A program made the position numbers and the translations under genes. Shown here piece by piece: positions 25,294-37,214 of a stretch of DNA of 64,000 nucleotides. The number at the start of each line of letters is the position of its first letter. Position 1 is the first letter of the stretch. The stretch lies in contig NC_132881.1 in NCBI RefSeq assembly GCF_030463535.1, positions 9,408,526-9,472,525 on the forward strand. The letters run 5' to 3'. The notes beneath the pieces are model-generated. The model made no database searches. It was not told the DNA's origin and saw nothing but the letters and a program-made list of their open reading frames with translations. Source of the stretch: Salminus brasiliensis. Lineage: Eukaryota; Chordata; Actinopteri; Characiformes; Bryconidae.

Positions 25294-25519
25294 GCTGCAG
25301 CTAGGCCATGAAATTAAGCAGCGCCTGTGGGAGGAGTGCCGCTGTCCCGCTCGGAGTATGGAGGTCCAGATCGCAGAGGTCTTCAGCTCACCAACTGGGA
25401 CAAGCTTCGCCCCTCACTTTGAACTGGACACAAGCAGAGAGCCACTGCCTAAGCAACCCAAGAGGAAAAGGAGGAGGCGAGACACTGAGATCAGGAAAAG
25501 CAGCAAACATGACTTTTAA
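25294..25519 (+). CDS. Possible terminal coding exon of an unidentified gene
   Basis: After CTCTATCCCTACAG, a good 3' splice site, an open frame runs about 75 codons to TAA. It starts LQLGHEIKQ, passes LWEECRCPARSMEVQIAEV and TGTSFAPHFELDTS, and ends in a very basic tail (KQPKRKRRRRD) that could be a nuclear-localisation or RNA/DNA-binding tail. A degenerate relative on the minus strand at 42,890-43,030 keeps TGTSFTLHIELDTS, so the frame is conserved between copies. The stop is followed by a pyrimidine-rich 3' UTR with AATAAA. I do not recognise the family. An overlapping frame starting at 25,308 is less likely because the paralogue does not preserve it. It could be a live last exon or a duplicated fragment. 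Confidence 0.45.
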
Positions 25520-26155
25520 CTCCTTTTTACTATTTTAACTACTTTTCTTCTTCTTTTCCTTCTTTTTCTTCTTATTATTGTTATTAAAATGTACTTTTTT
25601 TTCTCTCATAACTGATGTACCGTCATGAACTTTGGCACAGAAATGTGCAATTGTGAAATATAAGCTTAATAATAGAACTGTAAATTTTACATTAGGGTTC
25701 ACACCCTAATCTATAAACCTATTCTAAAGAAAAGTTCCTTAGAACTGAGCTTCTAAATTTCACTGAACCAAACTGGATTTAACTTCAACAAAGTATGGAT
25801 ACATAACATGCTTACCATTTGCACTATGATTATTTGCACAGCAGTACAGATGTTAAGTTTCTGTAGATATTTATATCATATCTGTACATAATAGTTTGTA
25901 TATAGATGTCTACTCGGGCTACATATTGATGTACAGTATTCATACCTGTACAAGTACAGATTTCTGATTACAGATTTTTTTACAGCTCTTTGTTACTTTT
26001 TAACTTATTATTTATTCTACTTATTGTTTCGTGTATTTTTCTCTTTTAGTATAAAACTTGTTAACAGTCTGTTTTTGTTACATGTCATAGTTGTGTTGCT
26101 CTCACCAAGTAAAATTGTAAAATAGTTGGCAGAATAAAGAGATTCTGAGATTTGG
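25520..26155 (+). other. Putative 3' UTR and polyadenylation site
   Basis: AT-rich sequence without repeats follows the stop at 25,519 and ends soon after GCAGAATAAAGAG near 26,129-26,141, a canonical signal. It is consistent with the 3' UTR of the preceding exon; no transcript evidence is available. Confidence 0.4.
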
Positions 26156-29100
26156 GGTTTACTGTGTAAAGTGGTCTGTTTTCATCTATTTCCAGAGGTA
26201 AAAAGTAACATTCCCACTTCTTTTATTACAGTAGTTTTAATAAAGTATGAGGACATCACATATTTGGGCCTAGGTCAACTTCATTCATCTTTTTATAAAA
26301 GGCTATTAATCATCAGCAGCCAACGATGCCTCCCAAAACCTGTTAAAAAATCTCTACTTTTCCAAACTGAGGATTACATCTTCATCTAAAATGGTTTAAA
26401 CTGGTTTATGCTGGTCTGGTTTGCTGGTGTTTTTCTAGAAGGGCAGTTTCTCAAAGGTTTATAGTCTTTGTGAAGCTCTTATATTGTAACACCTGCTGGT
26501 GCAAGGTGCATTCCACTGATGTGTCTGTGTGCATTTTTCACCACTTAAATAGTAAATAAGCCTGTTAAAGAATTGATTGTCCATAAAATACTCTTATGAA
26601 TTATTCACACAGGATTATGAATTCTTTGAAGAAAACAAGAAGTACATTCTAATACACCAAATACAATAATAATTAATAAATACAATAAATGAAAGTCTAA
26701 ATGAACCACAATGACAATCACTTGTTAGTGTTACCTTTATGGTAGTAGAAGGGAAGTGGTATTTTGAGGAACCAATATTCTGTAGTCAACAGTAAACAAT
26801 TATTTAAATATTATTTTGGTATTATATTATAAATGGATTATTCTAATATATATTTTCATTATGTAATATAACATAATTATAATATTATTTTTATAAGCAC
26901 AGTCTATACTTACCTGACATATCGAGAGTCTCTACACCCAACTGAATGACAGGTGGAAGAAGCGCCATGTAGCGATTATTATATGTCAGTAACAGCTTCC
27001 TTGTATAAAGACTCTAGGTGTAAGTAGGTCAGACGGGCCGGTGCCGTGACACCTTTACCTACCCCCCCCCCCCACATGATTAATTGCCCATCTTCACACA
27101 GCTGTCATACTTATATGCCAGATTAAAATTTATAGAAAGATATTTATTGATCATTACTGAGATGTTTTTCTCTGAATAAAGTTTTGCTTTTATCTTAATA
27201 TAAATGTATCTTTATTAATCAAATGTTAAACACTAGCATGTTAAACTGATGTAATACTGTTGTTGCTACTCTGGCATTTAAAACTGATACTAACAGGTAA
27301 AGCTAGTGTGACCCATACTAAGGGTATTACAGTAGGAGAAGAGCAAGTACACCTTTCTAATTGTTTGCTCCAATTATCATTTGGTTCATTGCCAGGGACA
27401 TGTGCAGGTAGCAGGAGGAGAGCTCTCCTTAAAGTTTAGCACAGCTTGGAATTCTTCATTCGGACGGTTTGGAGGATGTGGAGGAGTGAACTGCTGTACA
27501 GGTCAGGGAGTCCGGTATGCAGCATTGAAGCCAGATGCAGGTATTTGCTGTGTGTTGGTTTTAGTAGTTGATGCTGTAATGGAGTCACAGTATCTGCTGC
27601 TGTTCAGCTTGTGTGAAAGCAGGTGTCTGTTGGTTCTAGTGTGCGGCAGCTTGGACTGCAGTTTTAGTGAGGCTTTGAGGGCTGGGTCTGGGTTAGTGAG
27701 CAGAGAGCAGAGCTCTAAGGCAGATGCACTAAACCTTTGGTTACAGGTGTGTAAATGTATGTAATTGACTGGGGGTTTTGGTGGAAGCTGCAGAGCATTA
27801 ATGTAGTGTGTTTCCCCTTACAGGAGTCGAATCCCCTGCTAGTTTAAATGAATCACTGCTCTTTCCTTCCCCTTTACATGCTTTTATAAATAAGAGTCTT
27901 AATCTCATTGTTTTATTGAGTGCCAATATTTTAGACCAGTGTTATCTTTAGATTAGTTGTTTCAATGTACAACAATTAGTAAATGAAAAGTAGTAACTCC
28001 TTTTTTTCTTTACTGTAACATCGTACATCGAAGTGAGTAACAAGCTTTGGGTCATTGTGGAATGTATAATTCACATGTATTTATAATTTGGTGGTTTTGT
28101 TGTGAAGTTTGTAGTGTTCACTTATTTATTGAATTAATTAATTTATTTTATTTTATTTGCGCTCTTTAAGTTCTTGTATCTGATTGTGTTTGTTTCATGG
28201 TTGTGCTCCTGACTTCCTATATATCCAGTTAAATGGATAATTGGTACTTGAGGTTGTAATACGACACTGTCTTATTTTTACTCATTTTTATGTGCAATAA
28301 TTTTACACTAGTTATCGTGCACTTGCTATCCGCTATCGAGCTAACCTTGTGTAAGATCATCAGATAATTGGGATCCAAATAAAATAATAAAGCAATAAAA
28401 AAAAAACAACTACCACTAGATAAAACACACTGTGAAAGGGGGGGGGGGTCAACTCGGCTGGCTACGCAGTAGCATGCTAGCTAATACAATCCAAGAGAAC
28501 TTGTAGTGACGAGAAATATCAGAGACCCCCCTACTGAGGACATTATATGACCTATACTATTAGACATTATTCTAAATGGATGAACCACTTGATTATGCCT
28601 TCCGTTTTGTTCGGACCCTAGAGGCCGCTCAACCACAAGTCCAAAATGAATGGGTCCATACAGAGCTTTTGTGCAAAAGTAATAATGATTTTGATATAGA
28701 TAACTGCTCACATTCTCCACACAATACATCATAAAACAACTCAACACACATTTTAATCAATTATAAGACATCATTTAAGACGTCAGTGAGTCTGACCAGC
28801 CAATAAGCAGTTCAGTTCACCAGTCAATCAGCACTCAGCAGCCAGAATGGAAGCGGTTTCTGCTCTACATCTGTTTCCTGTAGGGCAGGACGTGTGTGCT
28901 GTTACATTTTTTTTTCTTATTAATTTATGTAAGGATTTCTTCTGCTTTAGTAATTAAAGATTAAAGATGATTCCTGCCTGAAAGACCAGAAAAAACATTC
29001 AAACATTTTTAACCACTGAAACCACTGAAGTCTTATAATTGTTGATTAAAAGTGTGTTGAGTTGTTTTCCTCTGTTCTGTGTTACAGTGAGAGCTGTTAT

Positions 29101-30072
29101 CTGTATAAAAATGATGAATCATTTATAAATGACAATTTTGGGTCTCTGGTAATTCTTGTTCCTCCAGCAGCAGCAGAGTCACTGGGTCAAACGAAACGAG
29201 CCTCGTCATTTCTTTTATGATTGATACAGTCAGTTACAGATTCTGGCCGCTAGACGGCGACAAAGCGCCAATTACACGGGTGTTACTCCAGTAAGGGCAG
29301 ACATATGTTTGTCGTAGCATCTCTGTTTCTGGTTAACGTGTTATTTATAACTGTATATTCAGTGCCAGCATTTAATCATTTATCTGGCGCCCTGGTGGTG
29401 TCCAGCACTTTTCTGATACAATCAACGAAAAAATCACCAATTTAATTTAATTTAATTTAATTACATTTAATTAATTTTAATTTAAAAACATCTGTTAAAA
29501 GCCACCACTGTTAATACATTTAAATTCATGTAAAATCATTGATTGAATAATTCAATATCAGTATAATTTAAAAATGTTAAAAATGATAAACGCTGTGAGG
29601 GGAAAATACAGCGCTGATGTAATGTGGTTAAGTGACCAGCAGATGGCAAATATCCAGTTTAATATCAGACTGAGTTAAACCTGTGTTAAAAGACCAGCAG
29701 CTGGAAAGCTCCAGTAGAAATCCTGATTTAATGATCATATAAATGATCAGGACAGACGAAGAGGTTCGTTAAGCAGGGTGACCAGACGCCCTCTTTTTAC
29801 CGGACATGTTCTCTTTTTGGGATGGGAAAAATGTGTGCGCATTTATTTCACATCTGTGTCTCTTTCTACAGTCACTACTCAGTCTGTGTGCGGATTTATA
29901 CACTGGAGTTTAATATTAGAGAACAACACACAATTTCCTAAATGTCAAGGTCACAATGTAGTCCTATGTGAATTTATCCTAACAGGAGAGAGCAGTATTT
30001 TAAACATATTTCATGAGTTGCATATATTCTAATGCACAGTATAAAAACGTAAATGAGGTATTTGAAAAAGAA
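26156..30072. other. AT-rich stretch without a recognisable gene
   Basis: No coding signature seen. It holds a C12 run (27,062-27,073), a G-run near 28,438-28,448, short (TTTAA)n-like sequence near 29,435-29,470, and one half of a duplicated segment (26,918-27,030). A 127-codon frame at 27,381-27,764 lacks any family resemblance. A piece near 29,775-29,820 (GGGTGACCAGACGCCCTC) resembles the end of an interspersed repeat, but I cannot place it. Confidence 0.55.
26918..27030 (+). repeat. Duplicated segment, copy 1
   Basis: About 100 bp (CATATCGAGAGTCTCTACAC...GCTTCCTTGTATAAA) recurs at 39,603-39,700 with about ten differences. It is one of several paralogous stretches within 26-43 kb, showing that this whole interval was duplicated more than once. 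Confidence 0.7.
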
Positions 30073-31446
30073 CACTGATCAAAATTAGAGAACACTCTCA
30101 GACACCTGCAAATTGTTGGTGTTAATCTGGCACGTGGTGCTAATTTCCTTAATTATCTGACAAACCCTATTTAACTGGCAGTATAACTTTCCTGTTTTCA
30201 CTGACTTTGCGAGATGGAAAGCCGTTCCAAAGTGACTGAAACCCTCCGTCAGCAGGTTGTCAAGATGAAGGCCAAAAGGGTGACCCTATCAGCCATAGCA
30301 AGAGAAGTTGGTCGTTCCAAGTCTGTGATTTCTAGAATACTGCATCTTTACAACACCACAAACTCATTCAAGTCCCCCAAGAAGGCTGGTCGTCCACGAA
30401 AGACAAATGCAAGAGAGGACAGGATAATGCGGAGAATCTCCATGGGCAATCGGTTCAACACTGCAGCTGGAATTGCTCACCAGTTCAACGTTTACAAGCA
30501 TTTGGACTGAAATCCCACTCTGCAGTGACCAAACCTCTCATTAGCAGAAAGAATCAAAAGGCTAGATTAACCTTTGCTGAGGAGCATGTTGTGTGGACAG
30601 AGGAAAAGTGTTCCAGAGTTCACTTTAGTGATGAAAGCAGGTTTCATTTATTTGGGTCTGATAGGAAACATTATGTTCGTCGACAAGCTGGGGAAAGACT
30701 GAACCCCAAGTGTGTAAAGAAGTCAGTGAAAGGTGGAGGAGGAAATGTCATGGGTTGGGGAATGTTTTCAGCAGCAGGAGTTGGGCCTCTCATACAGCAG
30801 AGTGAATGCAAGTGTGTATCAGAACCTTCTTCAACAACACGTGGTTCCTTCCTTGCATTTGTCACTCAATCAGCCAGCAATTTTCATGCGTGACAATGCC
30901 CCCTGTCACACAGCAAAACAGGTAAAGCAGTTCCTTGAAACTGAAAACATTGAAACAATGAAATGGCCAGCTCAGAATCCTGATCTAAACCCAATAGAAA
31001 ATCTCTGGAAAATCCTTGGTGATAAATTTATGGCCAAGAAACCCACTACAGTCACCGAACTGTGGAAGAAACTGCATGAAGAGTGGACCAAAATCACACC
31101 AGAGCAGTGTGAGAGACTAGTGATGTCCTGTGGCCGCAGATGTGCTGAAGTCATTCAAAGCACATGCCTGTACACTTCCTACTGACTGGTGACTGTTGTA
31201 ACCTTCAGAAAATGTAGTTGTAATCTTTCTCTGTGCTACAGTCATTGCTGTTCTCTAATTTTGATTATTGTGTTTTTGTGAAATAAAGATTTGTTGTTGA
31301 ATACTTTGGTTATTTTGTTAAACGCTGTTCTAGTGGTATGGTATATCCCTAACAAAAAAATCTTTCAAATGTTGACTAATGAAGATTGCATTATTTCTGC
31401 AAAAATCAAGTGTTCATACATTGTTCTCTAATTTTGATTTCCAGTG
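30073..31446 (+). mobile_element. Tc1/mariner transposon, defective
   Basis: About 1.37 kb bounded by inverted ends: CACTGATCAAAATTAGAGAACA on the left (in two parts, CACTGATC and AAAATTAGAGAACA), and the complement of the same motif, with three extra bases, on the right ending CCAGTG followed by TA. Inside is a broken transposase and a 3' AATAAAG near 31,279. Cut-and-paste elements of this family insert at TA; a TA is visible on the right flank only. Confidence 0.85.
30214..31185 (+). pseudogene. Tc1 transposase, three-frame pseudogene
   Basis: Residues 1-90 (from 30,214) hold the paired-type helix-turn-helix DNA-binding region (TLSAIAREVGRSKSVISRIL) and the GRPRKT AT-hook-like linker. An internal loss at about 30,490 removes roughly fifteen codons and shifts frame. 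The second piece (30,525-30,800) has the first catalytic Asp (HFSDESRFHLFG) and GGGGNVMGWGMF. A further shift near 30,800 leads to the third piece with Asp in FMRDNAPCH and Glu in NPIENLW, D34E spacing. It cannot make active enzyme. Confidence 0.88.
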
Positions 31447-32577
31447 TACAGCTTTAAACAGGCCTGTTGAAGCCCCGCCTTCTCACCGACACGATTAGTC
31501 TACATGTACAGGGGTCTACAGCAACCATTGGTCAAACTGCTTCTCACCACAGTAGATTGGCCACAGCCTAAAACACAAATGTAAATAAACACAAATGAGC
31601 TTGTCTGTATCTGAGTTTTTTATTTTATTTAGGAATTTGTTTATATATTTTACATTGACATGAATCTGAAACACTTAAGTAAACAGTGGTAAAAGTAAAA
31701 CTTTGTTTTTAATTATTTTACTTGACACTCAAGTTGAACTGAAAGGAGATGATTTGGCCCTGTAAGCAGAGTAAGGCTATTTATTAGTTTTGTTAAATGA
31801 GTAAATGTACGTGCTTTAATGTTCATAAACAAACTTGCTTGAGATATTAAACATTACATATTAATGTCCTTCTCTTACTAAAATGACACTCAATGGAGTA
31901 ATAGTCATACTGTTCAGTAATGACAAACACTTCAATTAAAATAAAACCTTTATTCATTTTTAAACTTCTCAGGCTGCAGCAGATTAGAGCTGCAACAAAC
32001 AACTATTTTTACAATCGAATAATCTGACAATTATTGAAATAAATAACTGATTTTGCTTGAGGTAGTTTAAGGTATTTGCTAAGTAACAATTAAGTTAATA
32101 AAAAATTAATAACTTAGTCAGAAATTCACTGTGTTAATGAATTACCCTGCTAATATAAAAGTTATATAATATAAAAGATTAATAAAACTCCAATACCTTT
32201 TCTCTTTTAAATTTTAAACCCAAGGGTTTGTAATGTAGCAGCAATAAAATATAACAAAAATAGATCAGTTTTCCTTTAATCAGTTTTCATATACATTTTT
32301 GGATGAACAACAAAATAAAAGTGGAAGTGGGAATTAATGTAAGACAGTAATTTTTCTCATTCAAAAAGTATTTTATGTTGCAGATTCGTTTGTATTAGTG
32401 ACTTTTATTTTGTGGGGTCTGGCCAGAGCCACAAAGTAGTCGAGAGACTTTAGCTCGTTACTGGAGAGCGGGACTTAATCTGTAAGCAGCAACCTGATTG
32501 GTTGTTTTTGTTGAAGGGCGGGACATAAAGTAGCTGAAAGCATTGTTTAGAAGGGGTGTCCACAAATATTTGGACTT
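31447..32577. other. AT-rich intergenic sequence with an hAT-end remnant
   Basis: No gene seen. At 31,985 TAGAGCTGCAACAAACAAC resembles the left end of the hAT element at 32,982, suggesting an older decayed relative. Confidence 0.4.
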
Positions 32578-32740
32578 AGACACTGCTTGATTTACCAGCC
32601 TAGGACTGGAGGACTGGAGAGTGATCCATATTGAGGCCATGGAACAGCAGGGAGGCTCTCCACCAATGAAGCTCGTCTCTGGGACTGAATCAGGAGCAGT
32701 GGGTGTTCTGAAGGCAGTTTGAATCAAGAAGCACAACAAG
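32578..32740 (-). pseudogene. Gene-fragment copy (exon Y type)
   Basis: On the minus strand GTGCTTCTTGATTCAG, acceptor-like, leads into sequence related to 25,155-25,290, 36,540-36,680, 41,958-42,066 and 43,030-43,195 (PTAPDSVPE in one frame). It breaks at about 32,578, where a MITE end (GTGTCCACAAATATTTGGAC) takes over. Function unknown. Confidence 0.6.
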
Positions 32741-32814
32741 AAAATTCAGAACCTAATTTCTGAACATCTTCAGTTGAGTCATGTATGATTGTTCCTGATC
32801 TGTTTCTTCAACTA

Positions 32815-33905
32815 GTTGTTTTTGGACCTAAATCTACATCTACAGAGGAGCTTCCATCTACTACCTCTGCTCTGAAGGAGGAGTATATTAAATGAGGGAG
32901 GATCATAGATGAAGGGTTTCTAAGTTGAGCTGGTGTGTGGTTTACCTGCTGAGGAGTACTGATAGACGTGGAGATGCAGACTAGGGCTGCAACTAACGAT
33001 TATTTTAATAATCAATTAATCTGTCCAAAAAAAATACATTTCCATGTCTTTATTTAAAAATAGAACATTGAATAACAGAGCAAATAAGTGTGTACAATAA
33101 TTCAATAATAATAGATTACATTATTAAATAAATTAAATAAATTAAAAATAAAATAAATGAAATAATAAAGAAAAATAAGTGCATTGCTGATGCAAACACT
33201 GCACTGTATTGGAGTGAGGAGTGAGACAGGATGAATTGCCTTTAGTTTGTATGTTTTTTTTTTTAACTTTTATAAAGCACATTTAAACACTGCTTAAGCG
33301 AATTACACAGATAATAAAAGTAACACACACACACTTACACACTCTATCATTGTCATTGTCCAGTTAAGCAAAAAACAGCATGTGCCGTGTTACACCGGTT
33401 CACATAGTGTGAGTGCACCGTTATGTTTCCTCACTTCAAAACAGAACTAACTGGGGTTATTGTAGTGACTGTGCTCCCACATTGGTGAGGATTTAAGCTG
33501 AACTTCTGTTCTGCGTCATTCATGTTTAATTTTTTGGAATATTTTTACTTCTTGATGTTAAATTTATTTTAAAGATTACGCCTCCGCTCTGACTCGCTTC
33601 GCTCATCTCCCTCTTATTTATAAATTTTTTCCAGAGTAGACAAAGCGCCACAGGTAACGTAAGCGGAGATGAGCTGATATGACAAGGCGAGTAACACATA
33701 CATCGTGCGACACAACAAATCCATAATGAAATTCGTTGCCAACACTTTTAACAATCGATTATTATCAATTTTATAGATTCAGTGTAGCAGCTCTAATGCA
33801 GACATTTCCTCCAAGTCAGCCGTTTTGTAGATACTAGTGTCCTTCTGAAGCCGTACTGGTCTGCAGAGGAATGATTCCTTGAATTCTGAAACTAAAATAC
33901 GAATG
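32815..33905 (-). pseudogene. Gene-fragment copy (exon X type) split by an hAT element
   Basis: Both sides (32,826-32,981 and 33,804-33,905) match the exon and flanks at 37,700-38,020, including the TTTTAGTTTCAG acceptor on the minus strand. Most of the coding middle is lost or altered, and an 814-bp transposon sits within it. Confidence 0.65.
32982..33795. mobile_element. Non-autonomous hAT element with perfect 8-bp target duplication
   Basis: Starts TAGGGCTGCAACTAACGA and ends in the imperfect complement GTAGCAGCTCTA. It is flanked on both sides by ATGCAGAC (32,974-32,981 and 33,796-33,803). An 8-bp duplication plus CTGCAAC-type termini indicates hAT-family mobilisation. The interior is AT-rich and carries no transposase frame. 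Confidence 0.85.
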
Positions 33906-34330
33906 TTTAATTATTATTATTAATTATTTTGCACAGTTTAAAATATTACTATTTTTTACATATAAATTTACCATTTCTGTACAAGATGTTAAGGTTGTAT
34001 AGAGGCCAAACCTTAATCCACTGCATTCAACCGATACTCACTTCGTAATCAATGCTAAACGAGTCTGCTTTCACTAAAGCTTTCTCTTCTTTTAAGCATA
34101 TCATGAGTTTTAACTCTTTAAACAGTTTAAGAACTAGAGCTCAAGCTGTACGCACCTCTCCTCTGCCGTGCCGCAGAAGACTGGTGTTCTGCCGATTTCT
34201 ACCCATCCAAATGTGATCTGTGCAAGCGCGGACCCACAACCCACCAACAAACGCTTTCATGTGTTTTTTTTTTTTTATGATAAATCTGTTTTTCTCACGT
34301 GCAAAATACAATCTCAGCAGACATGTAGAA
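33906..34330. other. Intergenic sequence, part of a duplicated segment
   Basis: No gene seen. ACTCACTTCGTAATCAATGC near 34,035 and the T-rich stretch near 34,262 have relatives near 40,628 and 39,900. Confidence 0.45.
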
Positions 34331-34899
34331 AGTACTAGAGACCCAGACTTGAGTAAAAGTACAAGTGCTCTATCAAAAAAGTGACTTGAGTAGAAGTAGA
34401 AGTGTCTTTAAGCTCCAGACTTAAGTGGAAGTACTTAAGTATTGCATGTAGTTACTTAAGTACTGAAAGTAAAAGTACTGTATTGTGTTCTGTAGTTCTT
34501 ACAGAAAGCAGTCAAAAGTCTGAGTATCAGTGTTTCTATTATTTCAAATGCTCAGACTTAAGTACTGTCACAGTTCCTCTGGCTGTAGTAGAAGGACAGA
34601 ACTGTAGAAGACGGAGTTCATGAACATGAACCATTCGGCCACATACGAGTATTTGAAGGTGGGGAAGGTGGTGTTTCTTCTAGTGGTTCTTCCATCTCGG
34701 AATAAACTACAGAGCTCTAGCGTTAGTGTCCTCACTGCAGCTGCAGCACATAAACATCTAACGGAGTAAAAGTATTAAACTCATCCAAAATATGTAGTGA
34801 AGTAAAAGTGGAAGTAGGAGATAAAATAATCCTCCAGTAGATACAGATACAGTATTTTAGTACTTAAGTACAGTACTGAAGTAGTTCTACTTCATTACT
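34331..34899. mobile_element. Non-autonomous repeat rich in ACTTAAGTA motifs
   Basis: Multiple ACTTGAGTA/ACTTAAGTA words in both orientations at the two ends, with left GAGTAAAAGTAC and right GTACTTAAGTAC as an imperfect inverted pair. This word pattern is familiar from teleost interspersed repeats. There is no coding capacity, and exact borders and superfamily are uncertain. Confidence 0.5.
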
Positions 34900-35675
34900 A
34901 TATATCTCTGAATCTGAGGATTTACTTGGGTGTTAATATATATAAATATATAAAAATGATTTCTTATTACCATTATTAGCTTATATTTACACTGACATGG
35001 TGATTTACACTCTCCTGCTGGGAGCGTTCTCTCATATAATGATTTTAGTCTATCATCATTTCCTACTTACTGGTGTATTAAGGCAGCTTTACCTGTAAAT
35101 ATACACTATGGTAACATTGACAGAAAACGTGATCCATGCACAAACCGTTCCTGGTTAGTGCGAGAAACATGAGTGATGACATCAACTAATTTTTTTTATT
35201 TAACTAAATTTAAAACTAATCTTAGTTGTTGCACCCAGACCTTGCAGAATAGTGTAAAATAGTGTGTATTTATGTGTATAGATTCTGGATTTGAATTTGT
35301 GTATCATATACTATATAATAAAAGTCACTTGACTTGATTTAGGTAAGCAGCCACTGAATCTGGATCATGATAATATTGTTAATGGTGATAATTCTGCAGA
35401 TGATGCAGATCATTTGTCAGCCTGATAATGTCTCTGTCTGTCTGTCTGTCAGTCAGTACACACAGTGGCGGGGAAGGTGCAGGGACCCTGTCAACAGATC
35501 AGTGAAATGTGAGTACACACACAGACTAGCTTTCATCGAGCGAACCATCATCACCATCTCAGTGTATGTTCAACAGGGTAAAGTTAGTTAAAGGTTTTGG
35601 ATTGGAATTAGGTTTATGAGTAGTGTTATGCTTTATTTTATAGGTGTTTGAGGTGTAGGATAAGTGAGACTCATG
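34900..35675. other. AT-rich intergenic sequence with a TCTG microsatellite
   Basis: No gene seen. A short TCTG run lies near 35,428-35,450. The piece GTGATCCATGCACAAACCG near 35,130 is paralogous to about 41,388. Confidence 0.4.
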
Positions 35676-36183
35676 CACTACATGGACAGATGTATTGGGA
35701 CACCTGCTCATTCATTCTTGATGCTGTTTTATTGGATTGACTGTCTCTAGTGTCTAGGGAAGGCTGGAGACAGCTTACTAGATTTTGGAGCATTGCTGTG
35801 AGGATTTGATTGCATTCAGCAAGAAGAGCATTGGTAAGGTCAGGATGTTAAATAATCACCACCCCAACTTATTCCAAAAGTATTGGATGAAACACCATTA
35901 ATCACTCCAGAGAATGTGTTTGAGCTATGGCGCAGTGGAACAATCCACAGTTCCACTGTGCCACAGCTTAATACTGGGGGGCTTTATACCCCTCTGCCCC
36001 ACGACTGGCATTAGGCAGCATGGTGCCAATAGATGAATGCTCCAGAGAGTCCTATTCTGTTGGCACTACTTCTCTACAAAGACTAAAGTGTGTGCATTTG
36101 CATATATGTGCAATGGGTGCAATTTAAAGTAGCTGAATGCATTTATTAGAAGGGGTGTCCACAAACATTTGGGCATATAGTGT
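35676..36183. mobile_element. MITE with ~29-bp terminal inverted repeats
   Basis: Left end CACTACATGGACAGATGTAT followed by TGGGACACC; the right end GGTGTCCACAAACATTTGGG followed by CATATAGTG is its imperfect complement. About 508 bp with no transposase. Decayed relatives are at 36,985-37,192, 42,550-42,836 and 32,515-32,577. Superfamily not decided, since no clear target duplication is visible. Confidence 0.7.
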
Positions 36184-36249
36184 GGGTTAAGTGAAAGGGT
36201 TTGCAAGTAGTTTTAGACAACCCAAATTTTACAAATATTTTTACAGTAA

Positions 36250-36720
36250 AATGTTACAATATCTGCAGTTTATTGAACAATTCTTCATGCAGCTCATGAT
36301 TAAACATGAGAGAAAAAGTACATTTATTTACAAGAGAAGTGATCATTAAAGTGCAGTGGTTGAATGCAGCACCACAGTCTTCACCTCTTCTTCTTGTCCT
36401 GCTCAGGCATCCACTTGCGTGTTCCAGAGGGTGACCTGAAGACCTAAGTGATGCGGACCTAAATTTCCACACTTAATTAGTGTTGGACAGCGGACCTCCT
36501 CTTACAGACACTGCTAGATTTTTTTGGCCCAGCTGCAGACTGTAGGACTGGAGATGTCCTACCACATTCTGGTAGTCCCTCACACTGAGGTCATGGATCA
36601 GCCCGTCCGGGGGGCAGCCCGTCTCTGTGACTGAATCAGGAGCAGTAGGTGGTCGGCAGGCAGTCTGAATCAAGAAGCACAACAAGAAGATTCAGAACCT
36701 GATTATTGAACATCTTCAGT
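36250..36720 (-). pseudogene. Gene-fragment copy (exon Y/Z type)
   Basis: The minus strand from about 36,680 down parallels 25,155-25,450: acceptor-like CTTGATTCAG, PTAPDSV, then sequence matching the putative terminal exon, ending in GEQDKKKR-like basic codons but with stops. The downstream stretch 36,240-36,380 is duplicated at 37,563-37,710. No complete frame remains. Confidence 0.6.
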
Positions 36721-36769
36721 TGAGTCATGTATGATTTTTCCTGATCTGTTTCTTAAACTGGTTGCTTTT

Positions 36770-36970
36770 GGAAGTAAATCTACATCTACCTCTGAAGGAA
36801 GAGTCTGTTCATGAGGTCAGTATGGTCCAGCCTGGAGCTCAGCACCTGTATTGGAAAATAGGTACACCAGCACAACCTAGAAACCCTTCATCAATTCTCA
36901 TTGATTTAATAGACTCCTCCTTCAGAGCAGAGGTAGTAAAGCTCCTCTGTAGATGTAGATTTAGGTCCTA
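36770..36970. repeat. Inverted duplicate of a gene-fragment flank
   Basis: AAATCTACATCTACCTCTGAAGG near 36,777, cut here by a small gap, is answered by its complement CAGAGGTAG...TGTAGATGTAGATTTA at 36,928-36,963. Part of the exon X region has therefore been copied in opposite orientation, giving a potential hairpin of about 190 bases. Confidence 0.55.
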
Positions 36971-36984
36971 AAACAACCTGTTTT

Positions 36985-37195
36985 TGTTGGATGTCTTCAG
37001 TGTCCAGGGAAAAAAGACTCTCTACTAGATTTTGAAGCATTCAGCCACAAGAGCATTAGTGAGGTCAGGATGTTGGATGATGAACACCCCACAGTTCCAC
37101 AGTTTGCACATATGTGTCAAAAGTGTGTGCAACATAAAGTAGATGAATGCATTTCTAAGAAGGGGTCTCCACAAACATTTGGACATAAAGTGTAA
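36985..37195. mobile_element. Internally deleted MITE copy
   Basis: TTGGATGTCTTCAGTGTCCAGGG through CTCCACAAACATTTGGAC matches the interior and right end of the element at 35,676-36,183, with large internal losses and no left end. Confidence 0.6.
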
Positions 37196-37214
37196 GTTAA
37201 CTGAAACGCTTGGT

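Noticed and set aside
27381-27764. 127-codon + strand frame
   Set aside because: Cys/Val/Leu-rich without domain resemblance, no splice or polyadenylation context, and no relative in the duplicated segments.
36254-36472. 72-codon minus-strand frame starting MWKFRSASL
   Set aside because: It belongs to a gene-fragment copy in a frame not shared by the better preserved copy at 25,294; kept only as pseudogene sequence.
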